64,000 bases of DNA from Acinetobacter sp. ANC 4558 (GTDB lineage Bacteria > Pseudomonadota > Gammaproteobacteria > Pseudomonadales > Moraxellaceae): positions 62,001 to 126,000 of the forward strand of contig NZ_NEGH01000002.1 of assembly GCF_002135375.1 (NCBI RefSeq). Direction: 5' to 3'. The notes beneath the pieces are model-generated. The model did no database searches. It saw only the letters and a list, made by a program, of their open reading frames with translations, and had not been told where the DNA came from. A program made the position numbers and the translations under genes. Of this stretch, positions 36,359 to 45,037 are shown piece after piece; positions within the stretch are counted from its first letter, which is position 1; each line of letters opens with the position of its first letter.

Positions 36359-37470
36359 GACGTCAAGCCTACCCCTATACCATATTCGGCAGTATTGCTT
36401 TTATTATTTTACTGATCTTTATTGGTACACAGCAAAGTTTCTCATTTCAAAGTCATGATACACGTACCCGACCACTTTCTGGTACTCCTGCTGAACAAGC
36501 AGAACTTGAACGTTTGTATCAAGCGGCTTTACAAAAGGGTCAAACTGAAGTTGTGGTCTACCAAGCCGCAATGGACTATGAATGGCAACCGCTTTGGAAA
36601 GCTTTTTCAGAAGCTTTCCCCGGTATCCAAATCAAATACATGCACTTGTCTCCTGCAGAAATTTTTAATCGTTTAGACACCGAAACTGTGACAGGTTCTC
36701 ATTTCGCAGATATTGTGTCCTATCCAATTAATAATATTTTTGATTTAAAAGCCAAAGGCTATCTGTCGTCATTTAAATCCATTAATGCTGAAAAATTGCC
36801 AAATTATTATCGAACACAAGATGACACCATTCAATTTAGCTTTTTAAAAGTATACGGATTAGGCTTTAACAAAAATCGCTTAGGTAATGAACAACTACCT
36901 GAAAATATTCATGAATTACTCAGTAAAAAATGGGAGAAACAATTTGAATACGGCGCACCTGGTGGAGGTGCTGGAACAGTCGATATCGCTTTAATTCAAC
37001 TCCTTCAGAAAAACAAAATAACCGAACAAGACTTACGCAACTTGAAAAAGAATGGAGGAATTGGTGGTACTCAAGAACAAGGGACGATTGTACTTGCACA
37101 ATCGAGAACAACTCTCAGTCCTTGGGTATATCTCCCCCCTTTAGCAAGACAAAAAGCATTAGGGGTGCCAATTGAAATTAGTTATCCAGCGGACTTCACT
37201 TTACTCATTCCGTTTGGTCAAGGCTTGGTCAAAAATCCTGCACACCCTGAAGCTGCAAAACTTTTACAAACGTGGTTACTCACCCCAGATGTACAAAAGC
37301 TATTTGCTGAAGAAACTTTTTCATACGGCACGATTCCGAATGCACCCAGACCTCAGGGTCTACCGACCAGTGTAAATAATCAAATTGATGATCCTTCGTT
37401 GTACCCAGAAGCCTTGTCAAATCTCATCAAAAAATGGGTACCTAAATTTCAATCAATTTGGTATAGCTAA
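36355..37470 (+). CDS. periplasmic binding protein of the ABC importer
   Basis: 371 residues. The N-terminal hydrophobic segment (about 6-27) is a signal peptide or membrane anchor without a lipobox Cys. The mature part resembles class II/AfuA-FbpA-type solute-binding proteins (EVVVYQAAMDYEWQPLWKAF, then a long C-lobe). The adjacent tyrosine pair that binds iron in FbpA was not found, so free ferric ion is not an obvious ligand. The ligand is probably organic; this is inference. Gene order permease-ATPase-binding protein is reversed relative to fbpABC. Confidence 0.88.
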   Translation: MRRQAYPYTIFGSIAFIILLIFIGTQQSFSFQSHDTRTRPLSGTPAEQAELERLYQAALQKGQTEVVVYQAAMDYEWQPLWKAFSEAFPGIQIKYMHLSPAEIFNRLDTETVTGSHFADIVSYPINNIFDLKAKGYLSSFKSINAEKLPNYYRTQDDTIQFSFLKVYGLGFNKNRLGNEQLPENIHELLSKKWEKQFEYGAPGGGAGTVDIALIQLLQKNKITEQDLRNLKKNGGIGGTQEQGTIVLAQSRTTLSPWVYLPPLARQKALGVPIEISYPADFTLLIPFGQGLVKNPAHPEAAKLLQTWLLTPDVQKLFAEETFSYGTIPNAPRPQGLPTSVNNQIDDPSLYPEALSNLIKKWVPKFQSIWYS

Positions 37471-37480
37471 AGGATAAAAT

Positions 37481-38536
37481 ATGAGCTTTTCACAAAAAAT
37501 TGATCTCCATAGTCACTGGTTTTCACCACGTGTTACACAATTGCTCTTAGACAAACAAAAAGGAATTCGTTTTCTTCGAACAAAAGATAAAATTTGGTTA
37601 GATCGCCAAAGTAATGACGCCCTTCCTCATTTTTTTGAACTGGGACCACAGTGGTTTGATATTCAACTTCGTATTGAACATTTGCAACAACATCAGATTC
37701 AACGCCAATTAATTTCTTGGCCAACTACTTTAGATATCGATGTATATATTTCTAAAGATGAGTCTATTTCTTTAAGCCAAACCTATAATGATGATTTAGC
37801 TGAATTAATTCAACAACATCCCAATCAATTTAGCGGTTTAGCTTATTTGTCTACGTCTAATTTAGATCATGCCCAATTTGAGTTAAACCGAGCGCACAAA
37901 ACATTAGGACTATTTGGCGGAGTATTGCCAATTGGCGTACTTTCAACAAGTGCGAGTGCTCAACAATTAAAAGATTTATTTCATACAGCAAATGCGCTCA
38001 AAAGCCACATATATTTACATGCAGGCTTTGGACATTCAAATATACATAATCAAATTTATTTAGAACATTCAGGTCAAATTTCCAAAGAGACACATTTACT
38101 TAATACCAGCTATGTCTTTGCTTCTACAGTATTTACATTACTCTTTACTGATTTTCTTGATGCGTATCCTGATGTCACCATACAAATTGCAATGTTAGGC
38201 GGTGCAGCAGCATTTTCGTTGCTTATTGAACAGTTTAGAACCAAACCAGAACGCTATGGTGAACATGAAAATTATCAACGCCGTTTAAAACAGCTTTATT
38301 TTGATACGGGCGCATCTGGTGACGGCACAATTGCCATAGAAACGTTAGCAAAAATTGTTGGAACAGAGCAAATTGTCTTTGGCACCGACTATGCACCTGT
38401 GCCATCAGTGCAACCTATTATTCAAAACATTGAAAATACACATTTAACACTCGAGCAAAAACAGCAAATTTACTTTCACAATGCAAATCATTTATTTAAA
38501 GATAAAGGATTAAGCAACCATTTAAAAATCGCTTAA
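37481..38536 (+). CDS. metal-dependent amidohydrolase (ACMSD-like family)
   Basis: 351 residues of the amidohydrolase-2 family, which includes decarboxylases and hydrolases of aromatic acids (ACMSD, gamma-resorcylate and 5-carboxyvanillate decarboxylases). Metal ligands are visible: the His-x-His pair in DLHSHWFSP (about 8-12), a central His in YLHAGFGH and the Asp in VFGTDYAPVPS. RBS AAAGGA. It lies 11 bases from the binding protein and 12 from the dioxygenase gene, so it is clearly in the operon. Decarboxylation or hydrolysis of an aromatic-type substrate is the likely chemistry; the exact compound is unknown. Confidence 0.9.
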   Translation: MSFSQKIDLHSHWFSPRVTQLLLDKQKGIRFLRTKDKIWLDRQSNDALPHFFELGPQWFDIQLRIEHLQQHQIQRQLISWPTTLDIDVYISKDESISLSQTYNDDLAELIQQHPNQFSGLAYLSTSNLDHAQFELNRAHKTLGLFGGVLPIGVLSTSASAQQLKDLFHTANALKSHIYLHAGFGHSNIHNQIYLEHSGQISKETHLLNTSYVFASTVFTLLFTDFLDAYPDVTIQIAMLGGAAAFSLLIEQFRTKPERYGEHENYQRRLKQLYFDTGASGDGTIAIETLAKIVGTEQIVFGTDYAPVPSVQPIIQNIENTHLTLEQKQQIYFHNANHLFKDKGLSNHLKIA

Positions 38537-38547
38537 AAGGAAAAACC

Positions 38548-39057
38548 ATGTCAAATATTCCACAACACATTAATCCAATTGTTGCTTACCACAGCCACAT
38601 TTATTTCACGGCAGAAACACGCCATATTGCAGAGCAATTAAACGAGGAATTACAAGATTTATTTAAAATTTGGGACTATCGCTGGTTAGATGCATCTAAT
38701 GGCTTACACCCAACACCAATGTTCAGATTTGCTATTTTAAAAGAAGATTTTTCACGCTATGTAGAATGGATTTTAACCCGTCGTCAAGGCTTAAATGTTT
38801 TAGTTCACGCCATTACAGGAAATGATTATATAGATCATTCATATTTAACCTTATGGCTTGGTGAGCAACTACAACTTGGTCTTGAACCTATGAGAAAACG
38901 TGAAGAAGAACGTCAAGCTCAAGGTGTAACCAATCATCAATCTGACGTATTTTTAACAGGCTTAGACATTAATCAAGCTGGAAAGATACGCTATAAAGCA
39001 GGTGATGATTCATATAAAGCACGCAATATTACTCCACAACATCCAACAAACTCTTAA
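38548..39057 (+). CDS. DOPA 4,5-dioxygenase-family protein
   Basis: 169 residues matching the DOPA_dioxygen family of small extradiol-type dioxygenases, known for ring cleavage of L-DOPA in fungal betalain and actinobacterial lincomycin-type pathways. Visible motifs are YHSHIYF (His15, His17), LHPTPMFRFA (His54) and VLVHAITGNDYIDHS (His87, His97), the histidines usually conserved in the family. It suggests cleavage of a catechol ring. Last gene before a hairpin; RBS AAAGGAA. Confidence 0.88.
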   Translation: MSNIPQHINPIVAYHSHIYFTAETRHIAEQLNEELQDLFKIWDYRWLDASNGLHPTPMFRFAILKEDFSRYVEWILTRRQGLNVLVHAITGNDYIDHSYLTLWLGEQLQLGLEPMRKREEERQAQGVTNHQSDVFLTGLDINQAGKIRYKAGDDSYKARNITPQHPTNS

Positions 39058-39067
39058 TCTCAGATAC

Positions 39068-39093
39068 AGGCAAACATTCTGTGTTTGCCTTTT
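39068..39093 (+). terminator. hairpin between dioxygenase and ABC exporter genes
   Basis: AGGCAAACA (39068-39076) pairs perfectly with TGTTTGCCT (39082-39090) over a 5-base loop, followed by TTTT. It ends 6-7 bases before the exporter's ATG at 39100, so it may terminate most transcripts of the operon or cover the exporter's ribosome site. Confidence 0.7.
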
Positions 39094-39099
39094 GAAACT

Positions 39100-40911
39100 A
39101 TGAAATTATCAACGCATCTGCATTTAACACTCGACCAACTAGAAAAAGTTCCAGACCTTCCTGGTCATCCCTGGAAATTTATTCTATTGGCACTCAAGCG
39201 ATTAAAATGGTGGTTACCCATCATTTTAATCTTACAAATTTTATCAACCATCTGTGCTGTGCTCATTCCTTATTCTCTAGGCACCATCATTTCAATTATC
39301 ACCAATCGTAGTCATGACGTATTACAGGCAAGTGTCTTCTGGCTTCCCTTAATCTTATTTACACTCGTCAATATTGGTGAAGTTGCATTTGGTCGTTTAG
39401 CAGGTTTCATGCGAGTTTATGTTGCCCCACTACAACGTTCTTGGGTGTCATCAGAAATGTTTGCTTACTTGCAACATCATTCACAACGATTTCTCAATCA
39501 AAACTTTGCAGGGGCTCTCGCCTCTCGTATTTCAGAAACGGCGATGAGCTGTAATATGATTACGTGGGCAATTGTTTTTGACTTCTTTCCCGTTATTCTC
39601 ACCATGGCATTTTCAATTGGTATTTTATATTTTGTCAGTTGGGAATTGTCTCTTTTCATCTTACTTTGGAGTATTTTATTTCTTTTTATTTCTTATAAAC
39701 TGGCCAAAAAAAGTCAATTTTATTCGAAAAAATTTGCAGCAGCACGAAGTGAAACCGTTGGTTGTATGGTGGATGTTGTCAGTAACTTAGCACTCGTTAA
39801 ATATTTCGCAAGAAGTGCTTTTGAACGTCATGTTCTACATCGCTTTTTAGAAAAAGAGGTGAAATCTGCACGTAAATCATTTGGTTATAATGAATTTTTA
39901 CAATTATTCCAATTTTCAGCAGCTGTTTTACTTAAAGTTGGTGTACTCATCATAGCAATTCAACTGTGGCTTCACCATCGAATTAACGTAGGTGATTTAG
40001 TCATGAGTATTACGCTTGCCTTTACCATTATTGCTGAAGCCAAAAATATTAGCAGACGATTTTTAGATATTTTTGAATTTATTGGCAATATAGAAAATGG
40101 CGTTCGCTCCATTATTCAACCTCATGATTTAGTTGACCACCAACAAGCTTACGCAATTGAAGTACATCAACCAACCATTGAGTTTAAAAATGTCACTTTT
40201 GGTTATAAAGACCATCAAAAGATTTTTGACCAATTTAATTTAAAAATTAAAGCAGGAGAAAAAGTTGGACTTGTTGGCTTTTCTGGCTCAGGGAAATCAA
40301 CCTTTATTAACTTAATTATGCGCATGTACGATGTAAAATCTGGGGCAATCTTAATTGATAATCAAGATATTAAAGAAGTAACGCTTAACTCATTACATCA
40401 AGTCATTAGTTATATTCCTCAAGATTCTAGTCTATTTCACCGCTCACTTGCGGAAAATATTCGTTATGGTCGTTTAAATGCGACACAGGCAGAAATTGAA
40501 ACTGTAGCGAAACAAGCATGTGCACATGAATTCATTAGTCAACTCGATCAAGGATATTCAACCATTGCAGGTGAACGAGGTGTGAATTTATCTGGTGGGC
40601 AACGTCAACGAATTGCCATTGCTCGTGCATTAATTAATGAAGCACCCATCTTAATTATGGATGAAGCAACTGCAAGCTTAGACAGTCTGACAGAAAGTGA
40701 AATTCAAAAAGCATTAATTCCGCTCATGGAAGATCGTACCTGCATTGTCATTGCACATCGCCTTTCAACAGTTGCTAATTTAGATCGTATTATCTATCTC
40801 AAAGACGGTCAAGTGATTGAAGACGGCTCACCACAAGAACTGCTGAGTAATCAACATGGTGCCTTTAAATATTTATGGGACAATCAAAGTAAAGGCATGC
40901 TAGCACATTAA
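39100..40911 (+). CDS. ABC transporter, fused exporter (permease-ATPase)
   Basis: 603 residues from ATG 39100 (MKLSTHLHL). A TTG five codons earlier lies inside the hairpin arm and is less likely. Six membrane helices (about 40-320) precede an ATPase domain with Walker A VGFSGSGKST, signature LSGGQRQRIAIARAL, Walker B LIMDEATASLDS and H-loop VIAHRLST. It is a homodimeric type IV exporter of the MsbA/lipid-drug group. It follows the uptake operon after a terminator-like hairpin, and its substrate is unknown; siderophore or product export is a guess. Confidence 0.93.
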   Translation: MKLSTHLHLTLDQLEKVPDLPGHPWKFILLALKRLKWWLPIILILQILSTICAVLIPYSLGTIISIITNRSHDVLQASVFWLPLILFTLVNIGEVAFGRLAGFMRVYVAPLQRSWVSSEMFAYLQHHSQRFLNQNFAGALASRISETAMSCNMITWAIVFDFFPVILTMAFSIGILYFVSWELSLFILLWSILFLFISYKLAKKSQFYSKKFAAARSETVGCMVDVVSNLALVKYFARSAFERHVLHRFLEKEVKSARKSFGYNEFLQLFQFSAAVLLKVGVLIIAIQLWLHHRINVGDLVMSITLAFTIIAEAKNISRRFLDIFEFIGNIENGVRSIIQPHDLVDHQQAYAIEVHQPTIEFKNVTFGYKDHQKIFDQFNLKIKAGEKVGLVGFSGSGKSTFINLIMRMYDVKSGAILIDNQDIKEVTLNSLHQVISYIPQDSSLFHRSLAENIRYGRLNATQAEIETVAKQACAHEFISQLDQGYSTIAGERGVNLSGGQRQRIAIARALINEAPILIMDEATASLDSLTESEIQKALIPLMEDRTCIVIAHRLSTVANLDRIIYLKDGQVIEDGSPQELLSNQHGAFKYLWDNQSKGMLAH

Positions 40912-40934
40912 AATCCTCCCTTAATCTCAAATAT

Positions 40935-40982
40935 GCCAATGCTTACATCTTGTTATGTGCATTGGCGATTTTTGAGTTTTTC
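40935..40982 (+). terminator. terminator after the ABC exporter
   Basis: GCCAATGC (40935-40942) pairs with GCATTGGC (40959-40966) over a 16-base loop, followed by T-rich sequence (GATTTTTGAGTTTTT). Confidence 0.65.
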
Positions 40983-41120
40983 TTCAAAAATATCATCATA
41001 CAGCATCTACTTTATTCAGTTAAAATATCGATCAATCATTCTCATTTTAGTTTTCTTATTCTATATTATTTTTTAGCGACCATATACGTTATCCCATTTG
41101 TTTTTGAGTAGAGTATTGCT

Positions 41121-41846
41121 GTGCTTTTACAACAAGATTTGACTGCCTCTGAATTCACCCTTTTTACAGAAATTTTATGGAAATTGGGCACTGAAAAAGG
41201 AACACCTGAATTACGTCAAAATATCCTTGCAGATATCGCAACACTACTCAGAGCAGACTTTGCATCCTCTTATATTTGGGATGCTAAAAATAATCTATCT
41301 AAACAAGCCATTTTATGGAAACTTGATCAAAAAGTAATTCGAGAATATGACCGTATTTGGCAACATGCTGATCCTATTACATCCACCTTGCGCCAACGGC
41401 AAAAACCGACATTTGTCAATGAAATCATCACGCTCGCTGATCTTAAAAAAACCACATATTTCAATGAATTTTTACAACCGTATGGTCTATACCATGGTTT
41501 AAATGTCTACTTTGTTCGTAATGGCATTGATGTTGGTGACTTTCGAATTTGGCGAGCATCTGATGCAGTCATGTTTAATGCGCGTGAAAAAAGAATTTTA
41601 AATATTTTAGAACCCTATATATGCAATGCTTTACCGATTGATCTTGCCACACGTTATTTATTAACACCACGTGAACAAGAGATTGTCATTTTAGTTTCGA
41701 AAGGTCTAAGTGATAAAGAAGTTGCTAATTTACTTGAAATTGGCTTTACAACAGTCAGAACACATCTTAAACATGCAATGCAAAAAATAGGCTGTAACAA
41801 TCGTACAGAAATGGCACTACTTATTCATCCATCTTATCATCCTTAA
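41121..41846 (+). CDS. LuxR-type regulator with GAF-like sensor half
   Basis: 241 residues starting at GTG. Residues about 181-237 are a LuxR helix-turn-helix (LTPREQEIVILVSKGLSDKE then VANLL and TTVRTHLKHAMQKIG). Residues 1-170 look like a GAF-type sensor rather than an acyl-homoserine-lactone domain, whose conserved Trp/Tyr/Asp set I do not see. No receiver domain and no luxI gene nearby. It lies between the transport operon and an amidase gene and is the best candidate for local regulator. Confidence 0.88.
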   Translation: MLLQQDLTASEFTLFTEILWKLGTEKGTPELRQNILADIATLLRADFASSYIWDAKNNLSKQAILWKLDQKVIREYDRIWQHADPITSTLRQRQKPTFVNEIITLADLKKTTYFNEFLQPYGLYHGLNVYFVRNGIDVGDFRIWRASDAVMFNAREKRILNILEPYICNALPIDLATRYLLTPREQEIVILVSKGLSDKEVANLLEIGFTTVRTHLKHAMQKIGCNNRTEMALLIHPSYHP

Positions 41847-41920
41847 TTTTGAGGATATTAAGCCATGTTAACTATGTATTAAATTAATTCGACAATAACT
41901 TAAATGGATTTTAAGTCACA

Positions 41921-43360
41921 ATGTCAATCAATCACGAAAATACCACTCAGTCTCTGAATTTATCCACGTTATCTGCTTATGAAATTTCTGCTTTGATTCG
42001 AGAGCGAAAAATTTCTTGTGAACAACTTGTACACTTATATTTTTCAAATATTGAAAAATTACCAACATTAAATGCGTTTATTTGCGTAAATAAAGCTGCG
42101 GCATTAAAACAAGCAAAATTTTGGGATCAACAAATTTCAGCAAACCTACCCTGTCCTTCTTTAATTGGAGTTTTAATTGCCGTAAAAGATAATATCCATG
42201 TTGCAGGATTTCCGAATAGTGCTGGCACTCGCGCTTTAACAAAATTTATGCCTAATACATCAGCACCCATTATTCAAAAATTGGTTGATCATGGTGCGAT
42301 TATTGTTGGGAAAGCGCATATGCATGAATTAGCATTTGGGGTAACTGGATATAATTCAGCTATTCATATTCATGAGGTGATTGGCACTCGAAATGCTAAA
42401 AATTCACAATATATTGCAGGTGGTTCATCTTCTGGTAGCGCAGTTGCTGTTGCTGCAGGAATGGTTCCTATTGCCATCGGAACAGATACTGGTGCCTCTG
42501 TTCGACTACCCAGTGCTTTAAATGGATGTGTTGGTTTTCGCCCAACACTAGGACGATACTCACAAGAAGGAATCACTCCTATTTCACATACTAGAGATAC
42601 AGCTGGTCCAATGGCACATACGGTTTCAGATATTGCACTGATTGACCATGTCATTACTCAGCAAACCATTCTAAATCCAATTCCTGCACAAAAAATTAGA
42701 CTCGGTATCTATTCTTATTTCTGGTCAAATTTAGATGAAGATGTTCAAAATCATGCAATGCTTGCGATAGACCGATTAAAATCTGCTGGTGTTGAAATTA
42801 TTCCTGTCGACATGCCTAATTTAGCGCAACTTAATCAATCTATTTCTTTTCCTGTTGTACTTCATGAAGGAAAATATGATCTAATTCAATACTTGAAAAA
42901 ATATACACAAATAAGTATTGAATCGGTTGTTGAACAAATTACCAGTCCAGATGTATATACATTATTTACACAGCATATTCTTCCTGAATTAATCACAAAT
43001 GCTGAGGGGAATTTAGTCCCTATTTTGCCATTATATCAAAAAGCAATACATGAATTTCGACCACAATTACTTGCTTTGTACGAAAAAACGTTTAAAGAAA
43101 ATAACTTAAATGCTTTAATTTTTCCAACTTCACCAATGCTTGCACCACTTGCCAACGAACACGCTAGCTCAATTGAAAATTTTCAAAGACTCGTTCAGAA
43201 CACCGATCCTGGTAGTAATATTGGACTTCCAGGATTGAGCCTACCAATTGGCTATTCAACTCAAGAAAATCTTGCCATTGGTCTTGAAATAGATGGTTTA
43301 CCTCATTCAGATGCAGAATTACTTGCTATTGCTGCCACATTAGAAATGTTACTGAATTAA
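41921..43360 (+). CDS. amidase-signature-family amidase
   Basis: 479 residues. The Ser-cisSer-Lys triad is visible as Lys89 in LIAVKDNIHV, Ser169 in AGGSSSGSA and nucleophile Ser193 in GTDTGASVRLP (usually GTDTGGS-[IV]-R, so one Gly is Ala). It hydrolyses amide bonds; relatives act on indoleacetamide, aryl amides and others. There is no signal peptide, so it is cytoplasmic. It follows the LuxR-type gene by 74 bases and may share its transcript. It fits a pathway that takes in an amide-linked aromatic compound, but the substrate is not known. Confidence 0.93.
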   Translation: MSINHENTTQSLNLSTLSAYEISALIRERKISCEQLVHLYFSNIEKLPTLNAFICVNKAAALKQAKFWDQQISANLPCPSLIGVLIAVKDNIHVAGFPNSAGTRALTKFMPNTSAPIIQKLVDHGAIIVGKAHMHELAFGVTGYNSAIHIHEVIGTRNAKNSQYIAGGSSSGSAVAVAAGMVPIAIGTDTGASVRLPSALNGCVGFRPTLGRYSQEGITPISHTRDTAGPMAHTVSDIALIDHVITQQTILNPIPAQKIRLGIYSYFWSNLDEDVQNHAMLAIDRLKSAGVEIIPVDMPNLAQLNQSISFPVVLHEGKYDLIQYLKKYTQISIESVVEQITSPDVYTLFTQHILPELITNAEGNLVPILPLYQKAIHEFRPQLLALYEKTFKENNLNALIFPTSPMLAPLANEHASSIENFQRLVQNTDPGSNIGLPGLSLPIGYSTQENLAIGLEIDGLPHSDAELLAIAATLEMLLN

Positions 43361-43378
43361 TCCTAAAATCATTCAAAG

Positions 43379-43405
43379 TTAGGAATATGATTTTCATATT
43401 CCTAA
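43379..43405 (+). terminator. perfect 12-bp hairpin after the amidase gene
   Basis: TTAGGAATATGA (43379-43390), loop TTT, TCATATTCCTAA (43394-43405), 18 bases after the stop. No U tract follows, so it may act as a 3'-end stabiliser instead. Confidence 0.55.
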
Positions 43406-43633
43406 ACAACAATGTTGATCTTTAATTCTTTAATGTACTATTTAATCAAAAGTGTTCTATTTTCATACTTCACTTATTAAAATGCGATATAAGATACTTT
43501 GACGTCATCCTATTCGATCACGTACGCTGTCTCATAGATGATTATATTGAAAATTCTACTGATTTAGACTTGAATCGAACCTTAGGTCATAGATTATAAC
43601 GTTGAGATAACGAACTTTAATCTAGAGAAATTT

Positions 43634-45037
43634 ATGTCGATTAAAAAACTTACGGTTCTATCTGCATTTCTTCTTACTATTACTGCATCTGGATGCAGTA
43701 TTTTTAAATCTTCAATGATTACTGAAGAAAAAAATGCGAAAAAAATTATTGTGGATCGCATAGATCAACAACATAAAGCTGTGGGAATAGCGCTGGCATT
43801 GAGTAACCCGCAAGGCAATATTTTTATTAACCATGGTGTACAGTCTCATCAAAATTCTAAACCCATAACATCCGACACAATTTTTGAAATTGGTTCTATT
43901 TCTAAAATATTCACCAATGTATTACTTGCCCAGCACATTATTGATAAAAAAATATCTTTGGATGCGCCTGCCCAAAACTATATGCCAGCAGATATCGTTT
44001 TGCCTAAAAAAAATGGGAAAGAAATTACGCTTTTTGATTTAGCAACGCATCATTCAGGACTTCCATCTGTCCCCCCTAAAATATTTAAAGCACCGATTGA
44101 AAATCCATATGCAGATTTAACTCGACAAGATTTAGCAGAATTCCTACAGCACTACGAACTCTCACGTTTACCTGGTGAAGCTTTTGAATATTCAAATATA
44201 GGAACGACACTCATTGGACTTGCTTTGGAAAATGTAGCAGGAAAACCCTATGAAGAACTCGTACAATCCATCATTTTAAATCCTTTAGGAATGAGTGAAA
44301 CTTGGGCAAATGTGCCAAAAAACAAAAATGATCGCTATGCCGAAGGCTACAATAGTCAAGGTACTGCAACATCTCATTGGGATTTAGGTGTTTTTCTTCC
44401 CGCAGGAGGTTGGCATTCAACTGCACGCGATATGAGTCGTTTTCTCAATGCTGCAAGTCAGATTAAAGAAACCCCTTTATCTCCTGCTTTTTCACTTATG
44501 CTCTCTCATACACGTCCAATTGATACAGAAAGTGATCTAAAAATTGGCTTAGGCTGGATCATTTCGAATCAAAATATTGTATGGCATAATGGAATGACAG
44601 GTGGATTTAGCGCTATTACAGGTTATCGACTTGACAATAAACACGGTGTGTTAATTTTGTCGAATCAGGCTTCAGCATCTAGTGTTGATGATATTGCAAT
44701 GCATCTTCTCGACTCAACCAATCCATTACAAGCGCCACCTGCAAAAATACCATTTCATTCTGTTCCGACTACATTATTAACAGAATATCAAGGACGTTAT
44801 CGTATGGCAGCCGATATTTATCTTGATGTACTTGTCGAAAATGATCGCCTATTCGTAGAGGTCAATGGACAAGGCAAAGCTGAATTTCAAGCAGTGTCAG
44901 ACTATCAATTTACGGCCCCCGCACTGATGATCACCATTGAATTTCAACGTAATTCAACAGGTCAAATTCAGCATTTAATTGTTGATCAACAAGGCATGAT
45001 CACTGAAGCACCTCGGATGACGCAGCATGTCCAATAA
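43634..45037 (+). CDS. lipoprotein serine hydrolase of beta-lactamase (class C-like) fold
   Basis: 467 residues. The lipobox is TASGC (Cys21). The catalytic domain, about 35-365, has the SxxK motif as SISK (Ser88, Lys91), the YxN motif as YSN (186-188) and HNG (318-320) in place of KTG, as in esterase EstB/ PBP4-like hydrolases. Residues about 375-460 form a small beta domain of the DUF3471 type (LTEYQGRYRM ... IEFQRNSTGQIQHLIVDQQG). It is probably a membrane-anchored peptidase or esterase; true beta-lactam resistance is not implied. Its end overlaps the MerR gene by 11 bases. Confidence 0.9.
   Translation: MSIKKLTVLSAFLLTITASGCSIFKSSMITEEKNAKKIIVDRIDQQHKAVGIALALSNPQGNIFINHGVQSHQNSKPITSDTIFEIGSISKIFTNVLLAQHIIDKKISLDAPAQNYMPADIVLPKKNGKEITLFDLATHHSGLPSVPPKIFKAPIENPYADLTRQDLAEFLQHYELSRLPGEAFEYSNIGTTLIGLALENVAGKPYEELVQSIILNPLGMSETWANVPKNKNDRYAEGYNSQGTATSHWDLGVFLPAGGWHSTARDMSRFLNAASQIKETPLSPAFSLMLSHTRPIDTESDLKIGLGWIISNQNIVWHNGMTGGFSAITGYRLDNKHGVLILSNQASASSVDDIAMHLLDSTNPLQAPPAKIPFHSVPTTLLTEYQGRYRMAADIYLDVLVENDRLFVEVNGQGKAEFQAVSDYQFTAPALMITIEFQRNSTGQIQHLIVDQQGMITEAPRMTQHVQ

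Noticed and set aside
41121..41846. Quorum-sensing LuxR receptor
   Set aside because: No luxI gene nearby and the N-terminal half does not show the conserved acyl-homoserine-lactone pocket residues.
43634..45037. Antibiotic-resistance beta-lactamase (AmpC type)
   Set aside because: The third motif is HNG, not KTG, it is a lipoprotein and it has an accessory C-terminal domain; esterase or peptidase function is more likely.
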